Positions 9,357 to 18,899 are shown, numbered from the stretch's first letter. The stretch: 64,000 nucleotides of DNA from an uncultured bacterium (GCA_902791985.1 CADAYD010000017.1:1-64000), one strand, 5' to 3'. The notes: a model not told the origin generated them from the sequence alone. Translations and numbers: made by a program.

Positions 9357-10517
9357 TTAAAAATCTAAATTTATAAGGTCTTCTTCTTTTTTATAATTCT
9401 TTTTTGAGCGGGAATTTCTTACTTTTTCATTTTTTTTCTTCGTACGTTTCGATAATTTTTTGTACGCATTATCTACTGAAATTTTTGTGATAGGATCACC
9501 TGTTTTTCGGTCAAAAAATACCAGCCAAAAATCCCTGTTCAAATTATCAACGGCGAATGATACGTTTGCAATGAGTTTATCACCCGGTCGAACTTGTCTA
9601 AACATAAGTTTTGTATCTCCAAATATTGAAGGGCTGAATTTTGCCCCATAATCGTTCTCAAGAACCATATCAAATCCTGACAGAGTTTTATCAGACATAT
9701 TTGAAATTAGCATTGATAGGGTAATTGTATTAGCATCCCCAAACGGATCTTTTTCGTGCTTAACGTTGTTTATATTTATTGTCAAACCGTCATACAATAA
9801 TTCTTCTTTTTTGAGTGCTTCTTCTTTATAAACCGGCAAATCTACGGAGGTATTTATTTTTACTTTAATTTGGTCTCCAGGAGCAATTAAAACTTCACCG
9901 CCTTTTCTTATTAGTGCTGCTCCTAATCCTACAACTCCTCCAATTGCTGCTCCTCCTGCCACAGTATAGCCGTGCGAAGCAATTGCGGCTTCCCAGCCCA
10001 GCCATTGTAGTGCCATTAATCCTCCCACTGCTCCTCCTCCGACTGTGTAACCGACATCTTGGGCAACTATTTTGGCAGTTTCTGCAACTGGATTAAGCTT
10101 AGTGCTCATTTTCCCTTCTATAGGTATTTCTCTTCCGTCAGGTGTAACAAGATAATCAAATGACAGATTTAAAGTTGCCATTCTACCGAGACGTTTGTTA
10201 CTTGTAATTAAATCTATTCTACCATGTGCTTTAGTCCCTTTAGGGATAATTATGCCTTTATCCCCATATACATCAGATGTAACCTCAGCAAAAAATTCAT
10301 CCCCTTCCATAGAAATTGACGAATCAAGCACTTGAGAAACGGTCATATTAATTATGTCACTTCTATCTAAGGTTTCAACTTTTCCGGTAAATAATTGGTC
10401 GTAAATTTGTTCATAACTTCCGGTTTCGCTTACTGAACCCTTCAATGGTTCAATTGCCAAACAATAATTGGAACTCATAAAAAATATAACTAATAAAGTA
10501 CCTAAAAATCTTCTCAT
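9357..10517 (-). CDS. Secreted protein with glycine-rich hairpin, function unknown
   Basis: 386 residues; residues 1-21 are a signal peptide (ends CLA). A beta-rich block follows (IIPKGTKAHGRI, LNLSFDYLVTPDGREI), vaguely like the C-terminal beta domain of VirB10/TrbI proteins. Next comes a Gly/Ala-rich segment (VGGGAVGGLMAL... GGAAIGGVVGLGAAL), two potential membrane-inserting stretches, then another beta domain and a strongly basic Lys/Arg tail ending DLINLDF. No conjugation or secretion genes flank it. The ATG at 10517 is fixed by a consensus promoter ending 6 nt upstream, with no Shine-Dalgarno, so the mRNA is probably leaderless. I do not recognise a function. Confidence 0.75.
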   Translation of the reverse strand: MRRFLGTLLVIFFMSSNYCLAIEPLKGSVSETGSYEQIYDQLFTGKVETLDRSDIINMTVSQVLDSSISMEGDEFFAEVTSDVYGDKGIIIPKGTKAHGRIDLITSNKRLGRMATLNLSFDYLVTPDGREIPIEGKMSTKLNPVAETAKIVAQDVGYTVGGGAVGGLMALQWLGWEAAIASHGYTVAGGAAIGGVVGLGAALIRKGGEVLIAPGDQIKVKINTSVDLPVYKEEALKKEELLYDGLTININNVKHEKDPFGDANTITLSMLISNMSDKTLSGFDMVLENDYGAKFSPSIFGDTKLMFRQVRPGDKLIANVSFAVDNLNRDFWLVFFDRKTGDPITKISVDNAYKKLSKRTKKKNEKVRNSRSKKNYKKEEDLINLDF

Positions 10518-10523
10518 ATCGCA

Positions 10524-10552
10524 ATTATACTATATAACAAAAACTCGGGCAA
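10524..10552 (-). promoter_or_regulatory. Leaderless promoter of the 386-residue secreted protein
   Basis: On the minus strand TTGCCC, 17 nt, TATAAT, then 6 nt to the ATG at 10517. Initiation about 7 nt after the -10 box falls on the start codon. Confidence 0.75.
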
Positions 10553-10555
10553 ATA

Positions 10556-12124
10556 CTATTGTTGTTCTTTGGCATCATCAACTTCTTGTGCAATTTCTTC
10601 GACAAGACTATTTGTTTGTGTGGGTTCAAAACAATTACATGTATTCCAAATTAATGTTGTTGGGGGCTCCGAAAGTAATGGACTTGGATATTCATTGTGA
10701 CATTTCCCTTTTAACATATTAGCGGAGCCATCGACTTGAGAATGAAAATTTGCGCAGCAGCTGCATATTTTTAAAGTTAATCCGTAATCATTCATCTTCG
10801 ATTTTAATTGTTGAAGTGCATATATCATTCCGAGATGAGAATCAGTAGTATATTTTTTATTTTTGTAGATAAATCTGATTTTAGCCAGTCCTGATTCTGT
10901 AGAAATAAATTCTAATTTGCAAGGTCTTTCTCCGTGTTTAGTTAAAACAATTACATCTACAGTTAATTTATCTGCATCTCTATCAGAGCCTGACCATATT
11001 TTTTTTAGAATGTATCTGATAGGGGGGAAATTTTTTATAATATGGCAAATAGAATATATAGGATGTAAAAATAGTAATCCAATTTCACCTTTTGTCATTT
11101 TAGTATTTACAAGACTGAGAACGAATGAAATTGCAAGAACAAGTGCACTAATAACTACAGTATTAAAACTTACAATAAACGAGTGGTTGTAAGCAAATAA
11201 TATTAAAATTGCATAAGATATTGCTATTAACCAAAAATTAGGATTTAATAATGAACATATCTGTTCAATAAAAGAAAAATTAAGAGTAAGCAGATTTTTA
11301 AAATTATCTTTAATTAAGGATAATTTTTTTGTCAATCTTGGCTTTTTAAATGTGCAATCTTGTCCGTAAATGTATGATTGAATATTCGGATTATATACGC
11401 ATTTATATTTTGCTTTAGTTAAGGCTAAACTGAACTCTAATTCCGAATTTTCGTCTTTAAAATTTACTTCAATTTCATCAATAACATTTTTTTTCACAAT
11501 AAATAAGCCGGAATCAATAATGTTTGCCAAATTGCAAAGAGTCCTTGCTTGCTTAAAGAAATTTGCAATGTATTTTTTATAAACAGCTTTAATTTTATCT
11601 ATTATATCAAGTTGTTCTCTATTTATGTTAATTTCTCCGGATACGGCATCATTTTTGTTTATTGCAACGTTTGCTAATGTAAGAAAATTAGTATCAATTC
11701 CCCTTATTGCATCTATAAAAATATAAGCATCAATATCTTCATCGTTTTTAATGCTATTTACAAGCATTGTTATTGCTTTGGTTTTTCCAAGAGTCCCTAC
11801 ATCTTGAATATTGAGGACATGTACAAATCTGTCATTTTCAAATATTTTTTCGGAGCCGTCATTGCAATTATCCAAAACGGCATATACTTTAAAATTCCCA
11901 AGAGGATAATCCTGCATTTTTAATTCTTTAACAAGTTCTTCAAGTCCTGTTCTATTGTTGTGTGAATATATGATTACAGCAAGATTATTCTTTATTGAAT
12001 CATATGCGCTATATTTTTTTTCAAGTTCAAATGGCTTGTCTTTTAAATTTTTGCAAGCAAGTATAAACATGTATAAAGTATAAATAATTAAATATATGTA
12101 TAGAATAAATAGTATGTATTTCAT
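10556..12124 (-). CDS. GT2-like membrane protein with cysteine-rich C-terminus
   Basis: 522 residues. An N-terminal membrane helix (1-24) precedes a GT-A-like domain (about 48-290): AVIIYSHNN, AVLDNCNDGS and GTLGKTKA resemble EpsO-like family 2 glycosyltransferases. The expected Asp-x-Asp reads D138-A-I140, so a metal ligand is lost and catalysis is doubtful. Two or three membrane helices follow (about 295-345), then a basic region and an unusual tail (about 445-500) with Cys-x-Cys-Cys, an isolated Cys, and Cys-x-Cys, which could bind zinc or a cluster. AGAGGA sits 6 nt before the ATG. It is probably a cell-envelope glycosyltransferase or a non-catalytic relative; acceptor unknown. Confidence 0.7.
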   Translation of the reverse strand: MKYILFILYIYLIIYTLYMFILACKNLKDKPFELEKKYSAYDSIKNNLAVIIYSHNNRTGLEELVKELKMQDYPLGNFKVYAVLDNCNDGSEKIFENDRFVHVLNIQDVGTLGKTKAITMLVNSIKNDEDIDAYIFIDAIRGIDTNFLTLANVAINKNDAVSGEININREQLDIIDKIKAVYKKYIANFFKQARTLCNLANIIDSGLFIVKKNVIDEIEVNFKDENSELEFSLALTKAKYKCVYNPNIQSYIYGQDCTFKKPRLTKKLSLIKDNFKNLLTLNFSFIEQICSLLNPNFWLIAISYAILILFAYNHSFIVSFNTVVISALVLAISFVLSLVNTKMTKGEIGLLFLHPIYSICHIIKNFPPIRYILKKIWSGSDRDADKLTVDVIVLTKHGERPCKLEFISTESGLAKIRFIYKNKKYTTDSHLGMIYALQQLKSKMNDYGLTLKICSCCANFHSQVDGSANMLKGKCHNEYPSPLLSEPPTTLIWNTCNCFEPTQTNSLVEEIAQEVDDAKEQQ

Positions 12125-12262
12125 ACAAATCCTCTGTAAATAAATTCTAATAAAAACATGCTAAAAATTCAAATTTTACTTATATGCTGATAAAAACTTG
12201 AATAATGTCTTTTTGTATGATAGGATTTGTTTATAGTTAAAGTTACTTCAGTGAGGTATTAA

Positions 12263-12973
12263 ATGAAAAGTTCGACAATCAGAAGATCTGCTCTTTCAAA
12301 AGCATCAATGGATGTGTTTGAAAATCTTGCAAATGAAGGAGCAATAGAATATAATCAAGCACCTGAGCAAAATAATGATTATGCCCCGAGTGAATATTAT
12401 CGTGAAAGTGAAAATTCTCATGTAGATAATAAATCAAAAGAAATTGATTTGTTGTGGCAAACTTTTAAATCTGCGCAACTCAATACAAATTCTACATTAG
12501 CTCATGTTCTTACAGGTTTTGTTCTCGGGGTTGTAACAACTGTTTTGGCTGTTTCATTATTTGGGATGTTTGTTGCAAATTCTGATAATACTTCATTAAA
12601 AAATAAATTACCTATTTTTGGAGTAAAGAATAACGCACAAAAAATTGAAGAAACTATTGACACGACCCCAATTGTTATAGATGAACAAAATATCCCATCT
12701 GATGAGGCTGATATTCCTGCAGTTGTGCAGAAAGAAACGGCAAAATCTAAAAAAACTGAAAAAGTTTCTAAAAATGAGAAAAAAGAAGTAAAATCTCCTG
12801 TTCAAATGAAAAAATATATAATAAAAGATGGAGATACTGTTGAAGCAATTATTATACGTAATTATGGGTCTTATACTCCGCAAAGAGCGCAAGCAATTAT
12901 GCAAGCCAATAATCTAAAGGATTTAGATCACATTAGTATTGACCAAGAATTGCTTTTACCTATCGAAAAATAG
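12263..12973 (+). CDS. Membrane-anchored LysM domain protein
   Basis: 236 residues. A cytoplasmic-looking acidic N-terminus (1-80) is followed by one membrane helix (about 84-106, HVLTGFVLGVVTTVLAVSLF), a Lys/Glu-rich linker and a single LysM domain at the C-terminus (about 184-234, YIIKDGDTVEAIIIRNYGSY... LLLP). LysM binds N-acetylglucosamine-containing glycans, so the protein should tether the inner membrane to peptidoglycan. GAGGT precedes the ATG. The GH13 gene starts 9 nt downstream, so the two form an operon. No enzymatic domain is visible. Confidence 0.85.
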   Translation: MKSSTIRRSALSKASMDVFENLANEGAIEYNQAPEQNNDYAPSEYYRESENSHVDNKSKEIDLLWQTFKSAQLNTNSTLAHVLTGFVLGVVTTVLAVSLFGMFVANSDNTSLKNKLPIFGVKNNAQKIEETIDTTPIVIDEQNIPSDEADIPAVVQKETAKSKKTEKVSKNEKKEVKSPVQMKKYIIKDGDTVEAIIIRNYGSYTPQRAQAIMQANNLKDLDHISIDQELLLPIEK

Positions 12974-12982
12974 GAGTTTTTA

Positions 12983-14503
12983 ATGAGAAAAATTTTGCTG
13001 ATTTTAGGAGTCCTAATGTTTTCTTGTGCTGCTTATGCGCAAGATTTATGGAAAAATGATTTACGCACAAAATTTCTTAATAATGAAGCGGTTATTATGG
13101 AAATAAATATACGTTCATTCAATTCCCAAGATACTAATGGTGACGGTTTTATTCAAGAGGAATTAGGAGAAGTTCGGGGAACTTTTATAAATGGCATAGA
13201 CAGACTTGACGAAATAAAAAACTTAGGAATAAATACTTTGCATATTTTGCCTATAACCCCGACCGGTAAACTTAAATCTCTTGGAACGGCGGGAAGTCTT
13301 TATGCTGCTTTAGATTTTAAATCATTAAATAAAGATTTATATGACGCATCTTCCAGTTTATCCTTTGAAGATCAAGCGAAAGAATTTATAAAAGAAGCAC
13401 ATAAAAGAGGGATTCGAATAATTGTGGATATCCCCGCTTGTGGCAGTTATGATTTATTTTTACAAAGACCTGATTTATTTGTAACAAATTCATCGGGTGA
13501 ACCTATCGTACCTTCTGATTGGACTGATGTAAGGCTTTTAGCGTCGGGGACTGAAGATAAAATTGATACGAATGTCTATAGTTTGTATAAAGATTTTGTT
13601 AAATATGTAATGAGTCTTGGCGCAGATGGGATAAGGGCAGATGTTGCACATTGTAAAACGATGATTTTTTGGAAGGAACTGATTGAGTATTCAAGAAAGA
13701 AAGATCCAGAATTTATGTGGCTTGCAGAGGTATCTGAAGAAGATAAAGAACCTGTATCTTCAAGCAGTGTTTTTACTCCGTATGATAAACTGTTAGAGGC
13801 CGGATTTGATGGATATTATGGTTCATTTTTTAATATAAAAGATTGGAAAAATTCCGGTGAATTACATTCTCAACTTAATTTGACCTTTAATAATCTTAGC
13901 AATTTTACTCCAAAACGTGCGGTAATAGGTAGTTTTACAACTCATGATGAGGTAAGTCCTATAGTTTTAAAAGGTCAGGCTTTAAGTGATATGATTATTT
14001 GGCTTAATGCGACACTACCTGTTAATTCGTATTTTGTAGATGGATTTCAATCCGGTGATGACTATAAATATGTTATGGGTAATAAACCTGCCTCGAATAC
14101 AAATACTGACGATGATATATATTTCATTCATAATGGAAAAATTGACATTTTTAATCTCTCTCGTAAACCGGGAGGAAATAATATATATATAAAAAACGAT
14201 TTTATTCTTGGTAATGATGTTAAAAAAAGTCTTTTACCTATTCTAAATTCGGGCAATTATACTCCGATAAAAACTAATAATTCAAAAGTTTTTTCATATA
14301 CTGTAGGGAATTTAAGTAAACGTGTGTTAGTTTACGGAAACTTAAATTTTAGAGAAAATGAAAAAGCAATTGTTAAAATTCCTAAGTATAAAAATGATAC
14401 CGTAATTCCGATTAAGGTTTCAAAGATTCCGGATATTAAGCACGGAAAAATCCAAACAACCATGCAGCCGGGGGAAATTGTTGTATTAATCCTCAATAAT
14501 TAA
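12983..14503 (+). CDS. Secreted alpha-amylase family (GH13) enzyme
   Basis: 506 residues; signal peptide 1-19 (ends AYA). The (beta/alpha)8 barrel begins at EINIRSF and has GH13 motifs: nucleophile Asp220 in GIRADVAH, acid/base Glu249 in FMWLAEV, and the transition-state stabilising His-Asp (321-322) in TTHDE. DTNGDG (50-55) looks like a calcium loop. A C-terminal beta domain ends the protein. It should hydrolyse or transfer alpha-glucans outside the cytoplasm; specificity cannot be read from motifs alone. GGAG lies before the ATG. The stop overlaps by 4 nt the 3' end of the convergent endonuclease gene. Confidence 0.88.
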   Translation: MRKILLILGVLMFSCAAYAQDLWKNDLRTKFLNNEAVIMEINIRSFNSQDTNGDGFIQEELGEVRGTFINGIDRLDEIKNLGINTLHILPITPTGKLKSLGTAGSLYAALDFKSLNKDLYDASSSLSFEDQAKEFIKEAHKRGIRIIVDIPACGSYDLFLQRPDLFVTNSSGEPIVPSDWTDVRLLASGTEDKIDTNVYSLYKDFVKYVMSLGADGIRADVAHCKTMIFWKELIEYSRKKDPEFMWLAEVSEEDKEPVSSSSVFTPYDKLLEAGFDGYYGSFFNIKDWKNSGELHSQLNLTFNNLSNFTPKRAVIGSFTTHDEVSPIVLKGQALSDMIIWLNATLPVNSYFVDGFQSGDDYKYVMGNKPASNTNTDDDIYFIHNGKIDIFNLSRKPGGNNIYIKNDFILGNDVKKSLLPILNSGNYTPIKTNNSKVFSYTVGNLSKRVLVYGNLNFRENEKAIVKIPKYKNDTVIPIKVSKIPDIKHGKIQTTMQPGEIVVLILNN

Positions 14504-15339
14504 ATCGAGTAGTAGTAATCTCTTAGGATTTTTGTATCGGTTTCGATATTTGGGCTTTCGCAAACGAGCGCTCCTTTGACCCCAAAAGATTTTAGCGCTT
14601 TTAACAGATCTTTGTAATTCATATCAGAATCTTGTAATATCAAATGGCGCTTTTCACCTTTATTTGTATATTCTATCCCTGCAAGATGAGCGTGGAAATT
14701 ATCAATTGCTCTTTGTCCGAGTTCAGTCGCTATTCGCTCTAAAATTAAGCAAAATTCATCATATGTATTGTATTCCCCCGCAGTTCTTGCATGAACGTGA
14801 GAAAAATCAACGCATGGTAAGACTTGTTCAAATTCTTTAGAAAGTTGTATGATTTCCTCGTAATCTCCCCATTGAGTAGCTTTGCCCGTTGTTTCGGGAC
14901 GAATCCAAACATCGATATTTTCTTTTTCAAGTGCTTCAATAATTTTTGCGGTTTGAGTTTTAACCTGATTATAAACGGTTTCTTTGTCGCCGCCCATATA
15001 GAATGCCGCGTGATAAGTTATGCTATATCCGCCAAAATCGTGTGCTGCTTGTGCGGTTTCGATAATCCTTTGAACACTTGCTTCAACTTTTTCATTTTCT
15101 TTGGAGTTTAGATTAATATAAAATGGACCGTGCGAGGTTAATATAAAGCCTTGATTTTGGGTAATTTGTTTAAGATACGCTCTTGTTTGTTCAGACATCC
15201 GAACCCCGTGGACAAACTCAACTTCAAGCCCGTCAAGTTCCATATCTTTTAAAATCTCAAATGCATTTTCATATCCTCTTTTATCGGTTTGCAGCGGCAT
15301 ACCTGCAGTCAGAAAATTTAGTTTATCTGGTTTTATCAT
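14500..15339 (-). CDS. nfo: Endonuclease IV (AP endonuclease family 2)
   Basis: 279 residues, the usual length for Nfo. The TIM-barrel metal-site segments are visible: SHGPFYIN, TYHAAF, RPETTGK, CVDFSHVHAR, NFHAHLAG with KRHL, and VCESP, which supply the His, Glu and Asp ligands of the trinuclear zinc site. It cleaves abasic sites in DNA and can trim 3' blocks during base-excision repair. Its ATG overlaps the TAA of the upstream gene (TAATG), so translation is probably coupled to the C_GCAxxG_C_C protein. Confidence 0.88.
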   Translation of the reverse strand: MIKPDKLNFLTAGMPLQTDKRGYENAFEILKDMELDGLEVEFVHGVRMSEQTRAYLKQITQNQGFILTSHGPFYINLNSKENEKVEASVQRIIETAQAAHDFGGYSITYHAAFYMGGDKETVYNQVKTQTAKIIEALEKENIDVWIRPETTGKATQWGDYEEIIQLSKEFEQVLPCVDFSHVHARTAGEYNTYDEFCLILERIATELGQRAIDNFHAHLAGIEYTNKGEKRHLILQDSDMNYKDLLKALKSFGVKGALVCESPNIETDTKILRDYYYSI

Positions 15340-15737
15340 TATACTTTCACTTTCATAAGTTCTTCGAGGATTTCACACGCATCAGATACAAATTTAGTGC
15401 AATGATTTTTTCGTTCGCTTCCGCTGTAGCCTGCGGATAGAATTCTGCAGCAAGTGACTTTATTGCGTTTTTTGAATTCTTCAACAAATTCGGCTGCTTT
15501 TTCACGAGCACTTATAGAGTTGCCGAATTTATTCCCTCTGCCAAATAAATAGCCCAAGACAATTTGTGCTCCTGTAACACTTCCGCAGGAACAACCTGAG
15601 GACATTCCGCCGGAAAATGTTGTTGCGCAAGGTAAAAGACTGCTATCACAAATCCCTTCATCGATACATGCTTGTACTATGCACTCTGAGCATGAATATC
15701 CGCTCATAAAATATTTTATTGCTCTGTCTTTTATCAT
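15339..15737 (-). CDS. C_GCAxxG_C_C family redox/metal protein
   Basis: 132 residues with the family's cysteine pattern: GYSCSECIVQAC, LPCATTFSGGMSSGCSCGSVTGA, VTCCRIL and HC near the end. The motif Gly-Cys-Ser-Cys-Gly replaces the usual GCGxxCG core. The family is thought to bind metal or an iron-sulphur cluster and often sits beside redox enzymes, but no activity is established. AGGA lies 6 nt before the ATG. It is the first gene of a two-gene operon with nfo. Pairing with a DNA repair nuclease is not something I can explain. Confidence 0.8.
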   Translation of the reverse strand: MIKDRAIKYFMSGYSCSECIVQACIDEGICDSSLLPCATTFSGGMSSGCSCGSVTGAQIVLGYLFGRGNKFGNSISAREKAAEFVEEFKKRNKVTCCRILSAGYSGSERKNHCTKFVSDACEILEELMKVKV

Positions 15738-15852
15738 AATTTTCCTACGATGTTATGTCTAAAACAATATTATATAATGAAAAATAAAAAAAGAAAAATT
15801 ATAACTATATGTAAAATTTTACAATATTTTATTTTATCGTGACAAAGCTGAA

Positions 15853-16194
15853 TTACTTTTGTTTCCCGAATTGGCGATAATTACCATTCTTTAATTCTTC
15901 TTTTATATAATTATCCATTCTATTGTTTGTTTTTGGAACATTGTGTCTTTCAAATCTTTGAAAAACTTTAAATCCGATTTGTCGGAGTTTTTGTTCAAAT
16001 CCTTCATCAAGTCGTTTTCTTATTGATACTCTCACGTTACCTTGATTTCCGTTAGGATACAAATAATTTTGATATTTTGATACAAGCTTCTTTAATGTTT
16101 CCCTTTTTGCAGAAGATATGTTCTGCTCGACAAGAGGAATCCTATATGTGGAATTGAATGTTGTGTTGTTGTTTTGTATCCTTTGTACTTGCAT
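15853..16194 (-). CDS. Small lineage-type protein, basic
   Basis: 113 residues, not recognised. The N-terminus (MQVQRIQNNNTTFNSTYRIP) has the Phe-x-Ser/Gly motif seen in several other proteins here. The rest is Lys/Arg/Gln-rich and helical with one conserved-looking block (GFKVFQRFERHNVPKTNNRMDNYI). AAGGA lies 9 nt before the ATG. It stands alone between two 100-nt gaps. Confidence 0.65.
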   Translation of the reverse strand: MQVQRIQNNNTTFNSTYRIPLVEQNISSAKRETLKKLVSKYQNYLYPNGNQGNVRVSIRKRLDEGFEQKLRQIGFKVFQRFERHNVPKTNNRMDNYIKEELKNGNYRQFGKQK

Positions 16195-16299
16195 TATATT
16201 TATTCCTTTATTTTGTATTCTTTATCATGTTATATAACCTGTAAAAATAAAATTTGCTATAGTGCTAGTGAAGTGTAATATCAAAATGAAAAATTTCTT

Positions 16300-16317
16300 C
16301 TCCTAAATTATTAGGAG
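16300..16317 (-). terminator. Possible terminator after the lipoprotein gene
   Basis: Perfect stem CTCCTAA/TTAGGAG with a 4-nt loop, 11 nt beyond the lipoprotein stop. The T-run on the minus strand begins a few bases late (GAAGAAATTTTT), so strength is uncertain. Confidence 0.4.
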
Positions 16318-16328
16318 TTGAGAAGTAT

Positions 16329-16748
16329 TTAATTCCTAATATAAAAATAATTTGTCGTCAGAAGTTTTGTAGGTTCGTCTTTTGAGTATGCTCGCATTTC
16401 GTAAGCGCCTGTTGAATGAAAAACAAAATAATCAGTATAGTAAAACACTTGCTCATCCTTGACTTTAACTTGTTTTCCCCATACAGTTTCGTAGCCGAGG
16501 CGCTCATCTTTGCCCATTTTCATCACTTGGAGCAGAAGTCTTTTTGTTTTAACTGTTTTGGGTGTAGTAACAAGGTAGTATATCTTTTCTCCGGGCTTAA
16601 AAACATTTGTCGTTTCACTCATTGTTTCTTCGCTGAATGGGTATTTGTTGAAAAGAATATATGCCTGTTTTTCGCATGCTGTCGTAAATATCATTACAAA
16701 AGCAAGTGCGATTAACAAAAATAATTTGTATAACTGCCTTATCGCCAT
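16329..16748 (-). CDS. Putative lipoprotein, function unknown
   Basis: 139 residues. A hydrophobic leader ends FTTAC with Cys25 as a likely lipidation site, although Thr at -3 departs from the usual lipobox. The mature part is beta-rich with several aromatic strands (KIYYLVTTP, VFYYTDYFVFHSTGAYEMRA), suggesting an Ig-like or beta-sandwich fold. The start codon lies inside an 8-nt tandem repeat array, so ATG GCG ATA AGG and the AAGGCG upstream are both repeat units. It is 26 nt downstream of the TPR gene and may be the last gene of that operon. Confidence 0.65.
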   Translation of the reverse strand: MAIRQLYKLFLLIALAFVMIFTTACEKQAYILFNKYPFSEETMSETTNVFKPGEKIYYLVTTPKTVKTKRLLLQVMKMGKDERLGYETVWGKQVKVKDEQVFYYTDYFVFHSTGAYEMRAYSKDEPTKLLTTNYFYIRN

Positions 16749-16770
16749 ATCGCCTTAATGCCTTATCGCC
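16739..16770 (-). repeat. Octamer tandem repeat array overlapping a start codon
   Basis: Read on the minus strand, four successive 8-nt units GGCGATAA, GGCATTAA, GGCGATAT, GGCGATAA, followed by GGC. The third unit contains the ATG of the lipoprotein gene. Confidence 0.7.
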
Positions 16771-16774
16771 TCTA

Positions 16775-18889
16775 TTATTGTAACTTCTTAATCATTTCTT
16801 CAACGGTATTTTTTAGTTCTTTATCGTTGTTATGTTTGATAAATGTTTTATAATTTTTAATCGCTTCCGGTTTTTTACCTTGATGTTCAAATGCCATTCC
16901 AAGTGCATAGTATGCGTAACCGGAATTGTAATTCGGGTCAATTTCAATAACTTTTTCAAAACTCTTTTGAGATTCGATTAAATTATTTTCATTTGCATAC
17001 GCAAGTCCGAGGTTAAACCAACCGTCTGTGTATTCAGGATTTACAATAATAGATTTTTGATAGAAGTTTATTGCTTTTGTATTATCATCCTTCTTTTTAT
17101 AAATGTTGCCTATTTTTAAAAGTGTGACGGCATCATTTGGAACAAGTTGGAGTGCGTCTTGGTAATTTTTTACTGCTGCATCATAGTTATTATTTTTATA
17201 ATTTTTATCTCCTTGAGCTATATATTCTGCGCTCTTTTTCGTTGCGGCATCAGAAACACCGGTTTTGTGGGATTGACTGGTTTGCTCAGGTTTTTGAGTC
17301 TGTTTTGATTTTTCCGGCTCTTTTTTCTGAATATCAGGTGCGTTAACTGTTAAATTTATTGATGGGAGTTCGGACTTATTATCTGAAGATTGCATAATCG
17401 CGCCGGTTGTATACAATGCCGAAATAAAATCACTATATTCTGAGGAGTAGGCAGTTTTTTCAGGGTCAATAGAAATTGCTTTTTCATAATTTTCTGCGGC
17501 TTTAGTATTATCCCCATCTTTTCGGTATGCTCTTGCCAAGCCGAAGTACACGTATCCTTCAGAATATCCGCCTTTTATTGCTTCTTTAAAATATTCTATG
17601 GCATCAGCTGTATTCCCTGCTTCTACAAGTTCATGCCCTCTTGAAACGAGTGCATCATTGAGATTACTTTTAATAATTTTTTCATTCTTTTGAGAAAGAA
17701 GTTCTTTATATAAAGTGATTGCATCTTCATATTTATAGAGTGCATGGAGTGCAAGTGCCTTATTAAATTTGATATTAAAATCATCAGGTTTAACTGTTAA
17801 AACTTCTTCATAATATTTAAGTGCAGTCTGATAATCTTTTTTATTGTGATAACAATTTGCTATATCTTTTTTCAATTCAATGTTTTCATTATCTTTTGAG
17901 ATTGCTACCAGGTAATTTTCTATGGCTTTATCGTAGTTTTGAAGTTTTTTATAAACATTTGCGATATTAATATAGCCGTTTATGTCATTCGGATAAGCTT
18001 TTATGTACATATTATACTGTTCAATTGATTCAGTATTTTTGTTCATATCTGCAAGTAAATTTGCATAATCAAGTCTGACAGTATTCAAATTCGGAACTTT
18101 TTTTAGTACGATCTGATATTGTTCATAAGACATTTCATTTTTTCCTAAATCTTGGTATGCTTGAGCAAGTCCCAGATGAGCGGAATTATTTTCAGCATCA
18201 AGTTCTATAGCTTTTTCTAAAAGTTTGGATGCTTTTTCCACTTCATCATTATTCAATAATGCAATTCCGTATTCATAGTAATGCTTAAATCCGTCAGGGT
18301 TTTTATCATATATAATTTTGTATTGACTCTCAGTATTTTTGTAGTCTTTTATTGCAAAATATGATGAAGCAAGATTTTCTCTAGCTTCTGCATGGCCGGA
18401 ATATGTCTCCAAAAAAGAATTATAGTCTTTTATGGCTTCTTTATAATTGTGAAGTTGATAATTGACATTGCCTAAATTAAAATAATTGTACTTATATTCA
18501 GGGAATAAATCGAGCGCTTTTGAATAAGCACTTAATGCCTCTTCATATTTCCCTTGATTTTCATATATACTGCCAATACTTATATATATGAATGCATCAT
18601 CCGGATTTATTTTGATGACTTTATTATAATTTTCAAGTGCTTTATCAAATTCATCTATTTCTGAATATATCCCTGCAAGTTTTGTGTATAGCATTGCATC
18701 TCCGCCTGATACGGATATTGCCTGTTCCAACTTTTGAATAGCACCTTTTAAATCTTGGCTGTGTTCTGCAGAGCATGCTTCTTGATATAGCATGCTCGCT
18801 TCCGGTGATATATAAGAATATGCCGGAATGACATTTATACATAAACCGGAAACCAAAATAGCCGTTAATAAATTTTTACCTATATTCAT
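16775..18889 (-). CDS. Large secreted or periplasmic TPR protein
   Basis: 704 residues; signal-like N-terminus (1-24, ends AYS). Roughly a dozen tetratricopeptide repeats run from about 29 to 480, with typical G-x-x-Y, A-x-x-x-Y and P-D motifs. A Pro/Lys/Gln/Ser linker (about 515-555) separates these from a second block of four repeats up to the C-terminus. TPR arrays form protein-binding superhelices, so it is probably a scaffold in the envelope. It starts 10 nt after the AcsE-like gene with only a weak GAG, so the two are co-transcribed; a functional link is not evident. Confidence 0.85.
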   Translation of the reverse strand: MNIGKNLLTAILVSGLCINVIPAYSYISPEASMLYQEACSAEHSQDLKGAIQKLEQAISVSGGDAMLYTKLAGIYSEIDEFDKALENYNKVIKINPDDAFIYISIGSIYENQGKYEEALSAYSKALDLFPEYKYNYFNLGNVNYQLHNYKEAIKDYNSFLETYSGHAEARENLASSYFAIKDYKNTESQYKIIYDKNPDGFKHYYEYGIALLNNDEVEKASKLLEKAIELDAENNSAHLGLAQAYQDLGKNEMSYEQYQIVLKKVPNLNTVRLDYANLLADMNKNTESIEQYNMYIKAYPNDINGYINIANVYKKLQNYDKAIENYLVAISKDNENIELKKDIANCYHNKKDYQTALKYYEEVLTVKPDDFNIKFNKALALHALYKYEDAITLYKELLSQKNEKIIKSNLNDALVSRGHELVEAGNTADAIEYFKEAIKGGYSEGYVYFGLARAYRKDGDNTKAAENYEKAISIDPEKTAYSSEYSDFISALYTTGAIMQSSDNKSELPSINLTVNAPDIQKKEPEKSKQTQKPEQTSQSHKTGVSDAATKKSAEYIAQGDKNYKNNNYDAAVKNYQDALQLVPNDAVTLLKIGNIYKKKDDNTKAINFYQKSIIVNPEYTDGWFNLGLAYANENNLIESQKSFEKVIEIDPNYNSGYAYYALGMAFEHQGKKPEAIKNYKTFIKHNNDKELKNTVEEMIKKLQ

Positions 18890-18899
18890 TTTTGATACT

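Noticed and set aside
16739-16770. Octamer GGCGATAA read as a sigma-28 -10 element (GCCGATAA)
   Set aside because: One base differs, units occur in tandem, and no TAAA-type -35 at 15 nt was seen, so the resemblance is probably fortuitous.
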